Below, in pieces: positions 32,813 through 41,827 of a stretch of DNA of 48,301 bases. The first letter of the stretch is position 1. Every line of letters begins with the position of its first letter. The stretch comes from Oscillatoriales cyanobacterium. GTDB lineage: Bacteria > Cyanobacteriota > Cyanobacteriia > Cyanobacteriales > Microcoleaceae. The stretch lies in the NCBI GenBank assembly GCA_004294385.1, contig REAP01000020.1:18352-66652 (forward strand), given 5' to 3'. The position numbers and the translations under genes are program-made. The notes beneath the pieces are model-generated. The model saw only the letters and a list, made by a program, of their open reading frames with translations. It was not told the origin of the DNA and searched no databases.

Positions 32813-33952
32813 ATGATTAAAAACAACTTGATGCCTCAAGAAAAAACCATCCATTACTGTTCGTGCGGCGTAGGATGTGGTGGTGGGATAGACACCTATG
32901 TAAAGTCTTTGTTGCAAGCTCAACTTCCCAACGTCAGCCCACAGGTAATTACCTCGCTCAAAAATATAGATCAGAGTCAGTTCAAGTTACTTAATATTCA
33001 AGAGCAGGAGCTAGTATGGGACGTTACAGGAGAATGTCCGGTTGTCTATACACTTCACAATCACTCTCCCTACTGCCCTAGTGGTACCAAGTATTTGTCA
33101 ATGAGGGGGACTGCCTGCGATCGCGCTATGTCTACTCTCGGATGTACTTGGGGTCATCTAGTAGATGGCTGTGGTAGTAGACGACCTGAGAATATTATCC
33201 AAAATTTTCAAAAGTCTTATCGAGAACTAGAGACACTTAAAAGACTGAGAATTCCTGTCATTGCCAATAGTGATTATGTTCGCGGACAGTTGATTAGACA
33301 TGGTTTACCTCCTGAACAAACCGTAACATTGTACTGCGCTATTCCCGTTCCTACAACGAGTAGTGAACCATTAACTTTTGAAACGCACCAAAATTCTCGA
33401 CTTCTGTTTGCGGGGCGTATTGTTCCAGAGAAAGGTCTTGACTGGCTGCTCAAAGCCTTTACACAAGTTGACCGACGGGTTCATCTTGATATTGCAGGTG
33501 AGGGTTGGGATCGACCTAAAATGGAACGGTTAGCGCAGAAACTGGGAGTGAGCGATCGCGTTACCTGGCATGGCTGGTGCGATCGCGAGAAAATGGATGC
33601 ACTTTACCGACAGTGTTATGCTGTGGTTTTTCCTAGTCTTTGGCACGAACCTGCTGGTCTGGTCACGCTGGAAGCCTATGGTCGCCATCGACCTGTCATT
33701 GCTAGTTCATTAGGAGGGATTCCAGAATACATCCGCGATCGAAAAACAGGTATTCTTGTCCCTGCCAATGATCTCAAAAAGTTGGCTACTGCTATCAATG
33801 AATTGGCGGTCGATTATCAAAAAGCTCGAAGCTTTGGAGAAAATGGATATGCGTTGTTGCTGGAGCAATTTACGATTGAGACCCAGATCAAGCAACTTCA
33901 AATTATCTACGAAAAAACTATTGATGACTTTCACTCTTCCAGAGTTATCTGA
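32813..33952 (+). CDS. GT4 glycosyltransferase with Cys-rich N-terminal half
   Basis: A 379-aa family 4 enzyme from the ATG at 32813; the frame is open back to 32678, but that part overlaps the upstream gene, and an ATG at 32831 is also possible. The N-terminal half is odd: HYCSCGVGCGGGIDTYVKSL, then HNHSPYCPSGTKYL and TACDRAMSTLGCTWGHLVDG, about eight cysteines in total, perhaps a metal site. The C-terminal half is standard: LLFAGRIVPEKGLDWLLKAF, LDIAGEGWDRPKMERLAQ, and E-x7-E in HEPAGLVTLEAYG. It probably transfers one sugar of the EPS repeat unit. Confidence 0.9.
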   Translation: MIKNNLMPQEKTIHYCSCGVGCGGGIDTYVKSLLQAQLPNVSPQVITSLKNIDQSQFKLLNIQEQELVWDVTGECPVVYTLHNHSPYCPSGTKYLSMRGTACDRAMSTLGCTWGHLVDGCGSRRPENIIQNFQKSYRELETLKRLRIPVIANSDYVRGQLIRHGLPPEQTVTLYCAIPVPTTSSEPLTFETHQNSRLLFAGRIVPEKGLDWLLKAFTQVDRRVHLDIAGEGWDRPKMERLAQKLGVSDRVTWHGWCDREKMDALYRQCYAVVFPSLWHEPAGLVTLEAYGRHRPVIASSLGGIPEYIRDRKTGILVPANDLKKLATAINELAVDYQKARSFGENGYALLLEQFTIETQIKQLQIIYEKTIDDFHSSRVI

Positions 33953-34022
33953 TAATTCTGCTCGTTCTCAGTCTAAATTAGGCCATAAATAAATCAGGAA
34001 ATCCCTCAATTTAAAGAAACTG

Positions 34023-35168
34023 ATGAAAATTCTACTTACCATTCACCACGAACTAGATCCTAATACAGGTGCTCCAGGAATAACATGGAAACTAGGTCAG
34101 GAATATCAAAAACTGGGTCATGAAGTAGAGTATTACTCTTTTGATAACCTGCCACAAAAATTGCCGGGAATGCTAGAGTCAATGATGTTTCCTGAATTTC
34201 TGGCTAGTCACATATCGGCACTCTCCCAAAAAGGAGCCGTTGATGTTGTAGATGCTTCGACTGGCGATGCCTGGGTGTGGGCAAAATTGCCCCGTAGCTC
34301 AAATAGTCCGGTTTTAGTGACACGGAGTCACGGTCTTGAGCATGTGATGCACCTGGAAAACTTAGAAGAGGCTCGCGTTGGCAATTTGAATTTGAGTTGG
34401 AAATATCCGCTTTATCATGGAGGTTTTCGACTCTGGGAGGTTGCTAATTCTCTGCGAGATGCAGATTTGAGCTTATTCTCTAATAGTTATGATTCAAACT
34501 ATGCGGTTGAAAAATTAGGGGTTGATCCTGGACGGACTCGCGTTTTTGTCAATGGAATTCCAGAGTTTTTTCTCAATCTCGACTTTGAGCCAACGCCCGA
34601 AGCTGAAGATTCAGTTATTCGCATCGCTTTAGTGGCAACTTATATCCCTCGTAAAGGGATTTATTATGGTGTTCCTGCATTAAATAAAATTATGGCTCGC
34701 TATCCTCAAGTAGAGGTGAGCTTTCTGGGGACGTGCTGTCCTGAAGCGCAAGTTTATGCGGATTTTGAGCCATCTCTACACGATCGCATCCGAGTTGTGC
34801 CACGCTACCCATATGAAACTCTGCCCGAACTTTTGCGCGGACATCATATCAAGCTTTTTCCTACCCTCTCGGAAGGGTTTAGCGTCGCTCTTATGGATGC
34901 TATGGCTAGCGGTTTAGCCCCTGTAACCACAACAACGCCAGGGCCGATGGAAGTCGTGATCGATGGAGATAATGGGATTTTAGTCCCGCCCCGTGACACT
35001 GTGGCGATCGAGGAAGCTTTGGAGCGGTTAATTACAGACCGCCCCTACCTGGAAAAATTGCGCCGTAATGCTTATGCTACTGCACAAAAGTATAGTTGGG
35101 AGAGGATTGCCCGTGATAATTTGACTTTGTACGAAGCAGCTTTGTCTCAGAAAAGAGGTACTAAATGA
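34023..35168 (+). CDS. GT4 glycosyltransferase
   Basis: A 381-aa GT-B enzyme. The start KILLTIHHELDPNTGAPGIT replaces the usual GG loop with a TGAPG loop seen in some GT4 members. Later motifs are LVTRSHGLEHV, RIALVATYIPRKGIYYGVPA and LFPTLSEGFSVALMDAMASG (the E-x7-E position has Glu, then Asp). The stop overlaps the next gene by four bases (ATGA), so it forms a translationally coupled block with the genes at 35165 and 36286. It probably acts late in repeat-unit assembly. Confidence 0.9.
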   Translation: MKILLTIHHELDPNTGAPGITWKLGQEYQKLGHEVEYYSFDNLPQKLPGMLESMMFPEFLASHISALSQKGAVDVVDASTGDAWVWAKLPRSSNSPVLVTRSHGLEHVMHLENLEEARVGNLNLSWKYPLYHGGFRLWEVANSLRDADLSLFSNSYDSNYAVEKLGVDPGRTRVFVNGIPEFFLNLDFEPTPEAEDSVIRIALVATYIPRKGIYYGVPALNKIMARYPQVEVSFLGTCCPEAQVYADFEPSLHDRIRVVPRYPYETLPELLRGHHIKLFPTLSEGFSVALMDAMASGLAPVTTTTPGPMEVVIDGDNGILVPPRDTVAIEEALERLITDRPYLEKLRRNAYATAQKYSWERIARDNLTLYEAALSQKRGTK

Positions 35169-36289
35169 AGCTTTGTATTGTTACTCATAAAGTTGCGATC
35201 GGTGATGGTCAAGGTCGGGTCAACTATGAAGTTGCCTGGGAGGCTATTCGTCGTGGTCATCATGTTACCTTGTTAGCAAGTAGTGTAGATTTGGCACTGG
35301 AAAAACACAGTCAGGTCGATTGGATTCCTATTTCAATTAAAGGATATCCATTGCAACTTGTTCGCGAAATGGCTTTCTCTACCAAGACTGCTTGGTGGTT
35401 AAATAAGCATCACAAAGAATTTGATCTGATCAAACTCAATGGTGCAATTACTTCTGCTAGGGGAGATGTGAATGCAGTACATTTTGTTCATAGTTCCTGG
35501 TTGCGATCGCCTATAAATCTCTCAACACGAAATCTGAGCTTGCGTGGCACTTATCAGCGGTTTTATACTGCTTTAAATGCTGAGTGGGAGCGCAAAGCTT
35601 TCGATCGCGCAAAAGTCGTAGTAGCCGTTTCTGAGAAGGTAGCGCAAGAATTAATGGCGATCGGTGTTCCACGCGATCGCATTCGGACTATCTTAAATGG
35701 CATTGATTTACAAGAGTTTGCGCCTGGTATTGTCGATAGGCAAAAATGGGGTTTACCAGAGGAAGTTCCTCTGGCGCTATTTGCTGGTGATATCCGTACA
35801 CCTCGGAAAAACTTGGATACAGTCTTGCATTCCTTAGTGCAAGTTCCTCAATTGCATCTCGCAGTTGTGGGTGGAACCGCAGGTAGTCCATATCCTGAGT
35901 TAGCCCGATCGCTAAACTTAGAAAATCGGGTGCATTTTCTGGGATTTCGGCAAGATGTCCCAGACTTAATGAAAGCAGCAGATTTTTTAGTCTTTCCGTC
36001 CCGTTATGAACCTTTTGGTTTAGTGGTATTGGAAGCAATGGCGACAGGAATACCCGTTGTGACTGCTGCTACGACGGGGGCGGCCGAATTGGTGACACCA
36101 GACTGTGGCTTCGTTTTGCCAGACTCAGACGATACACAGGCTTTAGCTGAAGCATTGAATCAATTAGTTAAATGCGATCGGCAACAAAGACAACAAATGG
36201 GTCAAGTAGCCAGAACTATAGCAGAACAGCATAGTTGGGCTAATATGGCACGTAATTATGTAAATTTATTTGAGGAACTCCAGCCGTGA
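35165..36289 (+). CDS. GT4 glycosyltransferase
   Basis: A 374-aa family 4 enzyme coupled to its neighbours at both ends (ATGA with the upstream gene, GTGA with the downstream one). The N-terminus KLCIVTHKVAIGDGQGRVNY has the variant loop GDGQGRV. The C-terminal half has LFAGDIRTPRKNLDTVLHSL, VHFLGFRQDVPDLMKAADFL and E-x7-E in EPFGLVVLEAMATGIPVV, all intact. The last codons (VNLFEELQP) are copied, slightly changed, in front of the second GT2 gene at 37475, which shows that a duplication started inside this gene. Confidence 0.92.
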   Translation: MKLCIVTHKVAIGDGQGRVNYEVAWEAIRRGHHVTLLASSVDLALEKHSQVDWIPISIKGYPLQLVREMAFSTKTAWWLNKHHKEFDLIKLNGAITSARGDVNAVHFVHSSWLRSPINLSTRNLSLRGTYQRFYTALNAEWERKAFDRAKVVVAVSEKVAQELMAIGVPRDRIRTILNGIDLQEFAPGIVDRQKWGLPEEVPLALFAGDIRTPRKNLDTVLHSLVQVPQLHLAVVGGTAGSPYPELARSLNLENRVHFLGFRQDVPDLMKAADFLVFPSRYEPFGLVVLEAMATGIPVVTAATTGAAELVTPDCGFVLPDSDDTQALAEALNQLVKCDRQQRQQMGQVARTIAEQHSWANMARNYVNLFEELQP

Positions 36290-37224
36290 TCAAGATTTCA
36301 GTTGTCGTACCTACTTACCATCGCCCCAAAGATTTGGAACGCTGTTTAGAAGCACTAAAAAAGCAAAATCGCCAGCCAGATGAAGTATTAGTAACGATTC
36401 GCGAGGCGGATTCTGCAACTTGGGAACTCCTTGAATCGTTCAATCATCAACCCTTACCATTACACCTGATCAAAATGGACGCTTCAGTAGCGATAGGAGC
36501 ATTACCTGCTATGAATTTAGCGATCGATGCCGCTTCTGGGGATATCCTCGTCTTTACCGATGATGATTCAGCACCTCACACCGATTGGCTGGAACGCATC
36601 GAAGCTCACTTTCTATCAGATAGCAATATCGGTGGTGTAGGGGGGCGGGATTGGGTCTATCACGGCACCCGCTTAGAAGACGGAAAGCGCGAAGTAGTCG
36701 GAAAGGTGCAGTGGTTTGGACAAGTCATCGGTGAACATCATTTAGGGTTTGGAGAAGCCCGTGAGGTAGATCTGCTTAAGGGGGTAAACATGAGTTTTCG
36801 GCGGACTGCGATGGCCGGAATGCACTTCGATCGCCGGATGCGAGGTAATGGAGCCGCACCACACTTTGAACTAGCATTTAGCCTGGCATTGAAACGAGCA
36901 GGCTGGAAACTAATCTACGATCCCAAAATAGCAGTCGATCACTTTCCAGGACAACGTTTTGACGAAGATCAACGCAATAAATTCAATGAAATTGCCTTCT
37001 TCAATTCCGTACATAATGAAACTTTAGTGTTGTTAGAAAACCTACCATTGATTCGACGTACTGTATTTGTCTTCTGGGCAACATTGGTGGGAACACGAGA
37101 GGCCCCTGGTTTTTTACAATGGTTACGATTTCTACCTAAAGAAGGAGCTTTAGCAGGACAAAAATTAGTAGCATCTCTACAGGGACGTTGGCAGGCTTGG
37201 GAGACATGGCAACAGTCCAAATAA
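36286..37224 (+). CDS. GT2 glycosyltransferase, first copy
   Basis: A 312-aa family 2 GT-A enzyme starting at a GTG that overlaps the upstream stop (GTGA). Motifs: ISVVVPTYHRPKDLERCLEA at the N-terminus, metal-binding FTDDDSAPHTDWLERIEAHF (DDD at about 97-99), the GGVGGRDW loop and VDLLKGVNMSFRR, as in inverting GT2 enzymes. The last 100 residues are an extension shared with the second copy. It is nearly identical to the gene at 37475 from about residue 85 onward but differs strongly at 30-80, the region that shapes the nucleotide-sugar pocket. It may therefore use a different donor than its twin. Confidence 0.94.
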   Translation: MIKISVVVPTYHRPKDLERCLEALKKQNRQPDEVLVTIREADSATWELLESFNHQPLPLHLIKMDASVAIGALPAMNLAIDAASGDILVFTDDDSAPHTDWLERIEAHFLSDSNIGGVGGRDWVYHGTRLEDGKREVVGKVQWFGQVIGEHHLGFGEAREVDLLKGVNMSFRRTAMAGMHFDRRMRGNGAAPHFELAFSLALKRAGWKLIYDPKIAVDHFPGQRFDEDQRNKFNEIAFFNSVHNETLVLLENLPLIRRTVFVFWATLVGTREAPGFLQWLRFLPKEGALAGQKLVASLQGRWQAWETWQQSK

Positions 37225-37239
37225 AGATGTTATGGCAAC

Positions 37240-37379
37240 CGCCAAGGTGGTTAAAGTATTTATGGTTATTGAACCCTTCGACTCCGCTCCCTGAGCAATG
37301 ACCAAAGCACCTTTTCGCTCCCTGAGCAATGACCAAAGCACCTTTTCGCTCCCTGAGCAATGACCAAATCACCTTGGCG
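37240..37379. mobile_element. MITE-like insert with CGCCAAGGTG ends and three 31-bp repeats
   Basis: CGCCAAGGTG at 37240-37249 is inverted at 37370-37379, and the flanks GCAAC / GCAGT extend the similarity. Inside are CCCTTCGACTCCGCTCCCTG and three copies of CTCCCTGAGCAATGACCAAA with an exact 31-bp period. The sequence is missing from the equivalent place after the second GT2 gene, so it was inserted after the duplication or lost from one copy. Confidence 0.75.
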
Positions 37380-37474
37380 ACTGCTATCTATCTAGTTCTA
37401 AAACCTAAAACCTAGCTAGTCTGCCATCCAATCTTCTATAATGATTATGTGAATTTATTTGAGGAATTCCAGCC

Positions 37475-38404
37475 GTGATCAAGATCTCAGTTGTCATAGC
37501 TACTTACCGTCGTCCGAAAGACTTAGCCCGCTGCTTAGACGCACTCAAAAAGCAAAAACGTCCTACTGATGAAGTCTTAGTAGTAGTTCGGGATACTGAT
37601 ACTGAGACTTGGACATTTCTCCAAACATTTAACCCAGAATTATTACCAATACGAACTGCCACAGTCAATATATCTGGTGTAGTAGCCGCCATGAATGTAG
37701 GGATGGATGCCACTTCTGGGGATATCCTCGCCTTTACCGATGATGATGCAGCACCTCACACCGATTGGCTGGAACGTATCGAAACTCACTTTCTATCAGA
37801 TAGCAAGATCGGTGGTGTAGGGGGGCGGGATTGGGTGTATCATGGCACCCAGTTAGAAGAGGGGGAACGCGAGGTAGTAGGAAAGGTGCAGTGGTTTGGA
37901 CGAGTCATCGGTGAACATCACTTAGGGGTTGGAGAAGCCCGTGAGGTAGATGTACTTAAGGGTGTCAATATGAGTTTTCGGCGGAGTGCGATCGGCGAAA
38001 TGCACTTCGATCGCCGGATGCGAGGTACTGGAGCCGCACCACACTTTGAACTAGCATTTAGTCTAGCCTTGAAACAAGCAGGCTGGAAACTAATCTACGA
38101 TCCCAAAATAGCAGTCGATCACTTTCCAGCACAACGTTTTGACGAAGATCAACGCCATACATTCAATGACATTGCCTTCTTCAATGCCGTACACAATGAA
38201 ACTTTAGTTTTGTTAGAGAACCTACCATTGACTCGACGTACTGTCTTTGTCTTCTGGGCAACATTGGTGGGGACACGAGATGCTCCTGGTTTTGTACAAT
38301 GGTTACGATTTCTACCTAAAGAAGGCACTTTAGCAGGACAGAAATTAGTAGCATCTCTACGTGGACGTTGGCAGGCTTGGGAGACATGGCAACAGTCCAA
38401 ATAA
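37475..38404 (+). CDS. GT2 glycosyltransferase, second copy
   Basis: A 309-aa paralogue of the gene at 36286, starting with GTG in the duplicated context. It keeps FTDDDAAPHTDWLERIETHF, GGVGGRDWVYHGTQ, VDVLKGVNMSFRR and the same C-terminal extension ending WQAWETWQQSK. The two differ at about half of residues 30-80 (for example PELLPIRTATVNISGVVAAM against QPLPLHLIKMDASVAIGALP) but are over 90 percent identical after that, by eye. This pattern is expected from diversifying selection in the donor site or gene conversion over the 3' two-thirds. No sign of inactivation. Confidence 0.94.
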   Translation: MIKISVVIATYRRPKDLARCLDALKKQKRPTDEVLVVVRDTDTETWTFLQTFNPELLPIRTATVNISGVVAAMNVGMDATSGDILAFTDDDAAPHTDWLERIETHFLSDSKIGGVGGRDWVYHGTQLEEGEREVVGKVQWFGRVIGEHHLGVGEAREVDVLKGVNMSFRRSAIGEMHFDRRMRGTGAAPHFELAFSLALKQAGWKLIYDPKIAVDHFPAQRFDEDQRHTFNDIAFFNAVHNETLVLLENLPLTRRTVFVFWATLVGTRDAPGFVQWLRFLPKEGTLAGQKLVASLRGRWQAWETWQQSK

Positions 38405-38445
38405 AGGTGTTACATCTAGTTCTAAAACCTAAAACCTAGTTAGTA

Positions 38446-39858
38446 ATGAGTCAAATACAGGGAATTCCGAATAACTCTCGAAAACAAGGCTTCTCTCTGT
38501 CACTACAACCGCAGGGAGCTTGGATAGCAATCCTGGGACTATTACTGATTACTACCCTATGCCTTGTAGCAGGTCTTGGTAAGGTTCTAAATATCATCTT
38601 TCCGGCGGGTTGTCTTGGTGTCAGTTTGTTCCTATATTTGCGGTATCCCATCCTCTATGTAGGTTTCACTTGGTGGGTGTTTTTCCTCACACCTTTTATT
38701 CGTCGTGTGTCAGATTTTCGGAGCGGTTTTACAGAACCAAGTCCCATATTGTTAGCCCCTCTACTGGTGACAATGATCACCATTATAACTTTCTACCGTA
38801 ACCTTCCCAAAGCACATGAACAAGGTGGCTTACCTTTTATCCTATCTGCTACGGGTGTGTTCTATGGTTTTCTAATTGGTATGGTTAATGGCTTACCTGT
38901 TCCGGCAATCATCTCTCTTATGAGTTGGATAAGCCCCATTCTGTTTGGTTTCCACTTACTTGTAAACTGGCGGGATTACCCCAAATATCAGCAAAACATT
39001 CAGCGCGTTTTTCTCTGGGGTGTATTAGTGACAGCATCCTATGGTGTTTATCAATACTTAGTTGCACCTGAGTGGGATCGTTTCTGGCTGATAGAGACCA
39101 AACTATATACCAGTATGGGAAAACCAGAACCCCTTGGAATGCGAGTGTGGAGCACAATGAATTCACCCTTACATTTTGCAACAGTTATGATACCAGGTAC
39201 TATATTGCTATTCATCGAGAAAAGGGTTTTACGTTTTCCTGGTTTAGCGGTTGGTATCTTGTCTCTCCTGCTAACATTAGTACGTACAGCTTGGGGAGGA
39301 TGGATGGTATCTTTAGTTGCCCTGCTCGGTTTTCTCAAAGGAATTGTGCAGATCCGTTTAATCTCTTTGTTGATGGTCATGGCAATATTAGTCGTTCCGT
39401 TGTCTACGGTAGAGCCATTTTCCCAAGTCATTCAATCTCGTGTCACAAGTTTAACAAACGTTAAGGACGATCAGAGTGCGAAGGATAGGGCTGGACTTTA
39501 TGGTACGATGATAAATGATGCCTTAAATGAATATATAGGTAAAGGAAATGGAACTCTCACACCTATTGACAGCGGATTGCTAGAGATGATTCTCACACTA
39601 GGTTGGTTGGGCAGCATCCCCTATATCTCTGGAATGTTATTGTTATTCTATAGCTTGTTTCAAGGCTCCCAGTCATCGAGAGCGGACTCTTTTGCCAGTG
39701 CTACCCGCGCTATTGCTCTTGGGTTCGTACCGATGCTAGCTGGTTCAAACGTAATCGTTGGTATCTCTGGCATGGTTTTCTGGGGATTTCTGGGTCTAGG
39801 GATAGCAGCGAATAAGTATCACTCACATCAAAATATTGTCAGACTGAAAGGAAATTAA
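38446..39858 (+). CDS. Wzy/WaaL-like O-antigen polymerase or ligase
   Basis: A 470-aa integral membrane protein with about ten to twelve hydrophobic helices. The largest polar loop (about residues 200-250, with LVAPEWDRFWLIETKLYTSM and MRVWSTMNSPLHFAT) lies between helices in the position of the catalytic periplasmic loop of O-antigen ligase-fold proteins. LLLTLVRTAWGGWMVSLVAL carries the Arg and Trp pattern of that family (TxSRxxW-like). It would polymerise or ligate undecaprenyl-linked units on the periplasmic side. Its presence with an ABC exporter in place of Wzx is unusual. The start ATG lies in the sequence after the second duplicated unit. Confidence 0.85.
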   Translation: MSQIQGIPNNSRKQGFSLSLQPQGAWIAILGLLLITTLCLVAGLGKVLNIIFPAGCLGVSLFLYLRYPILYVGFTWWVFFLTPFIRRVSDFRSGFTEPSPILLAPLLVTMITIITFYRNLPKAHEQGGLPFILSATGVFYGFLIGMVNGLPVPAIISLMSWISPILFGFHLLVNWRDYPKYQQNIQRVFLWGVLVTASYGVYQYLVAPEWDRFWLIETKLYTSMGKPEPLGMRVWSTMNSPLHFATVMIPGTILLFIEKRVLRFPGLAVGILSLLLTLVRTAWGGWMVSLVALLGFLKGIVQIRLISLLMVMAILVVPLSTVEPFSQVIQSRVTSLTNVKDDQSAKDRAGLYGTMINDALNEYIGKGNGTLTPIDSGLLEMILTLGWLGSIPYISGMLLLFYSLFQGSQSSRADSFASATRAIALGFVPMLAGSNVIVGISGMVFWGFLGLGIAANKYHSHQNIVRLKGN

Positions 39859-39956
39859 TACTCTTGATTCAAGAATAAGCCAGTACACTTCTCAGAACAA
39901 TTGGCCTGTAAAGGGTCAACCAAAAACACTACTCAATTCAACAAAAATATCTAATT

Positions 39957-40775
39957 ATGTTATCTTTATCCAAAATTTTCCCTAGTAGCAAAATGCCGAT
40001 CAAGGAATGTAATATACTATTGATGACTGCCACAATCACCCCCCGGTCTGGAGTGCCTAACCTGGCAAGAACTGATCCCCAAAAACGTCTTCAGGATTAT
40101 GAAAATTCGTTGAAATTTTATCTGCCATTGCTGAATGAGGGTGTTGACTCAATTGTATTTGCAGAGAACTCAAATTCTGATGTTTCAAGTTTACGAAACA
40201 TTGCCGCCGAGTATGGTGTTAGCGATCGAGTTGAGTTCGTGGTTTTTGATGGATTAGATTATCCTCCTAGCTATGATCGTGGCTACGGTGAATTCAAACT
40301 CGTCGATTACACGATGAATCATTCAGAGTTAATTAATAATGGTCAGAATGAACAGGGGGAGATAATTGTCTGGAAAGTGACAGGTCGTTATATGGTAAGG
40401 AATTTAGCTCGGCTAATTGCTCGTAAGCCTTCAAACTTTGATCTATATTGTAATTTCCGAAATTTCCCGAAGCATTGGACTGATATGTACTTGCTGGCGT
40501 GGACAATCAGGGGCTATCAAGCTTGTCTAAATAACGTTTATCACCAACTTAAAACTAATGTACCGGAAGTACCTCAAGGCGTAGCGGCGGAAGAGCTTTT
40601 AAGAAATTTGCTCGATCGACCTCCAGAGAATATCAAGCTTGTACGAAGATTCAATGTGACTCCTGAGATTTATGGCATTCGTGGGGCGGATAATAAAGGC
40701 TATTCCACTGACAATTTTTGGAAGTTTTATGTCCGAGATAAAATTCGCTTATTATTTCCATGGCTGTGGATATAA
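39957..40775 (+). CDS. Protein of unknown function in EPS locus
   Basis: A 272-aa soluble protein that I do not recognise. It starts at an ATG (39957), with another at 39993 giving CNILLMTATITPRSGVPNLA. The segment LMTATITP...RTDPQKRLQDYENS and later VWKVTGRYMVRNLARLIARK, FDLYCNFRNFPKHWTDMYLL and FNVTPEIYGIRGADNKGYST look conserved, with many aromatic and charged residues. The alternating beta-alpha start and the kinase-free, DxD-free body suggest an enzyme of sugar metabolism or a divergent glycosyltransferase, but that is a guess from context. Base composition is more AT-rich than the genes before it. Confidence 0.7.
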   Translation: MLSLSKIFPSSKMPIKECNILLMTATITPRSGVPNLARTDPQKRLQDYENSLKFYLPLLNEGVDSIVFAENSNSDVSSLRNIAAEYGVSDRVEFVVFDGLDYPPSYDRGYGEFKLVDYTMNHSELINNGQNEQGEIIVWKVTGRYMVRNLARLIARKPSNFDLYCNFRNFPKHWTDMYLLAWTIRGYQACLNNVYHQLKTNVPEVPQGVAAEELLRNLLDRPPENIKLVRRFNVTPEIYGIRGADNKGYSTDNFWKFYVRDKIRLLFPWLWI

Positions 40776-40935
40776 GATAAGATTTAATTCTAATAAATTT
40801 ATGCCTATTTAACTTATATATTCACATCCTGGCTTGTTGTCATTTGTCAGACTAAAAATATCTTAAGAATTTGACAATTACTAGACGATATATTATAATT
40901 GTAAAATTACCATAGTAATTATTCCCCAAATAGCT

Positions 40936-41760
40936 ATGATTCCTACACGCAAAAACATACAGTATCATCAAGATGGAGAAATCTTTTGTGTTAGTAATGA
41001 GCAGAGCCTTTCAGGAAGCGATCGCAAAGAATTTGTAGCATATCAAAAAACCGATAGGCAACGTTCTGACAACAAAGGTATAGAAGTATTTGACGATATA
41101 GTTTTTAAGTCGAACTTTATCAAAATATTTCAACAACTTATACCTCATCTGGAATTGTCGGGAACAGAGAAAATATTGGAAATGGGTGCTGGTCAAGGGT
41201 GGGCAAGTGTGATACTAAAAAATAAGTACCCCAATAGTTATGTAATAGCAAGCGATCTTGTACCTGTAGCACTAAAATTTTGTAAGAATTATGAAGAATT
41301 ATTAAATACTTATATTGATGAAAAATGGGCTTTTAATTGTCGAGATATTCCTTTTGAAGACAATAACTTAGATCTAATTTTTACAATGGCAGCATTCCAT
41401 CATTTTGGAGAAAACAATGATTATAGTAAAACCATTCAAGAAATGGTAAGGGTTTTGAAACCTAAAGGAAAAATAATATTGCTATATGAGCCTTCTTCAC
41501 CAAAATATTTATATAATCTAGCCTACAAACGAGTGAATAAACGGAGGGATTTAGATGGGGTTGACGAGGATGTATTAATACTCTCGAAAATTCAAGATTC
41601 TGCGAACAGCATTAATTGTAATTTCAGGGCTGAGTTCTTTCCAGAATTTTCTTATAGAGAAGGATTTAATAGTACAATCTACTATTACCTGTTATCAAAG
41701 CTAGGTATATTGTCAAAATTTCTGGTAAGTACCGTCAATATCGTTATAGAAAAAAAATAA
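40936..41760 (+). CDS. Class I SAM-dependent methyltransferase
   Basis: A 274-aa protein. Motif I, ILEMGAGQGWASVIL, is at about 80-94, followed by VIASDLVPVALKF (acidic residue binding the SAM ribose), FNCRDIPFEDNNLDLIFTMA (motifs II/III) and EMVRVLKPKGKIILLYEPSS, the order of Methyltransf_11 enzymes. The acceptor is unknown; in this locus a sugar hydroxyl or the glycan end is likely. The gene and its flanks are strongly AT-rich compared with the rest of the locus, which suggests a separate origin. The gaps before (160 bp) and after (67 bp) are AT-rich without features. Confidence 0.92.
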   Translation: MIPTRKNIQYHQDGEIFCVSNEQSLSGSDRKEFVAYQKTDRQRSDNKGIEVFDDIVFKSNFIKIFQQLIPHLELSGTEKILEMGAGQGWASVILKNKYPNSYVIASDLVPVALKFCKNYEELLNTYIDEKWAFNCRDIPFEDNNLDLIFTMAAFHHFGENNDYSKTIQEMVRVLKPKGKIILLYEPSSPKYLYNLAYKRVNKRRDLDGVDEDVLILSKIQDSANSINCNFRAEFFPEFSYREGFNSTIYYYLLSKLGILSKFLVSTVNIVIEKK

Positions 41761-41827
41761 TGCTTTGATGAAGGCAAGATGGGTGATTGATTGAATTAAC
41801 TTTTTTTACAGGCTGGGATAAAATTAG

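Larger units (their letters stand above)
36245..38440 (+). repeat. Tandem duplication carrying two GT2 genes
   Basis: Unit 1 runs from about 36245 to 37420 and unit 2 from about 37438 to 38440. Both begin with the last bases of the GT4 gene (GTNAATTTATTTGAGGAANT then CCAGCCGTGATCAAGAT), contain a GT2 gene, and end with TCTAGTTCTAAAACCTAAAA. Unit 1 alone has the extra element at 37240-37379. Confidence 0.88.
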
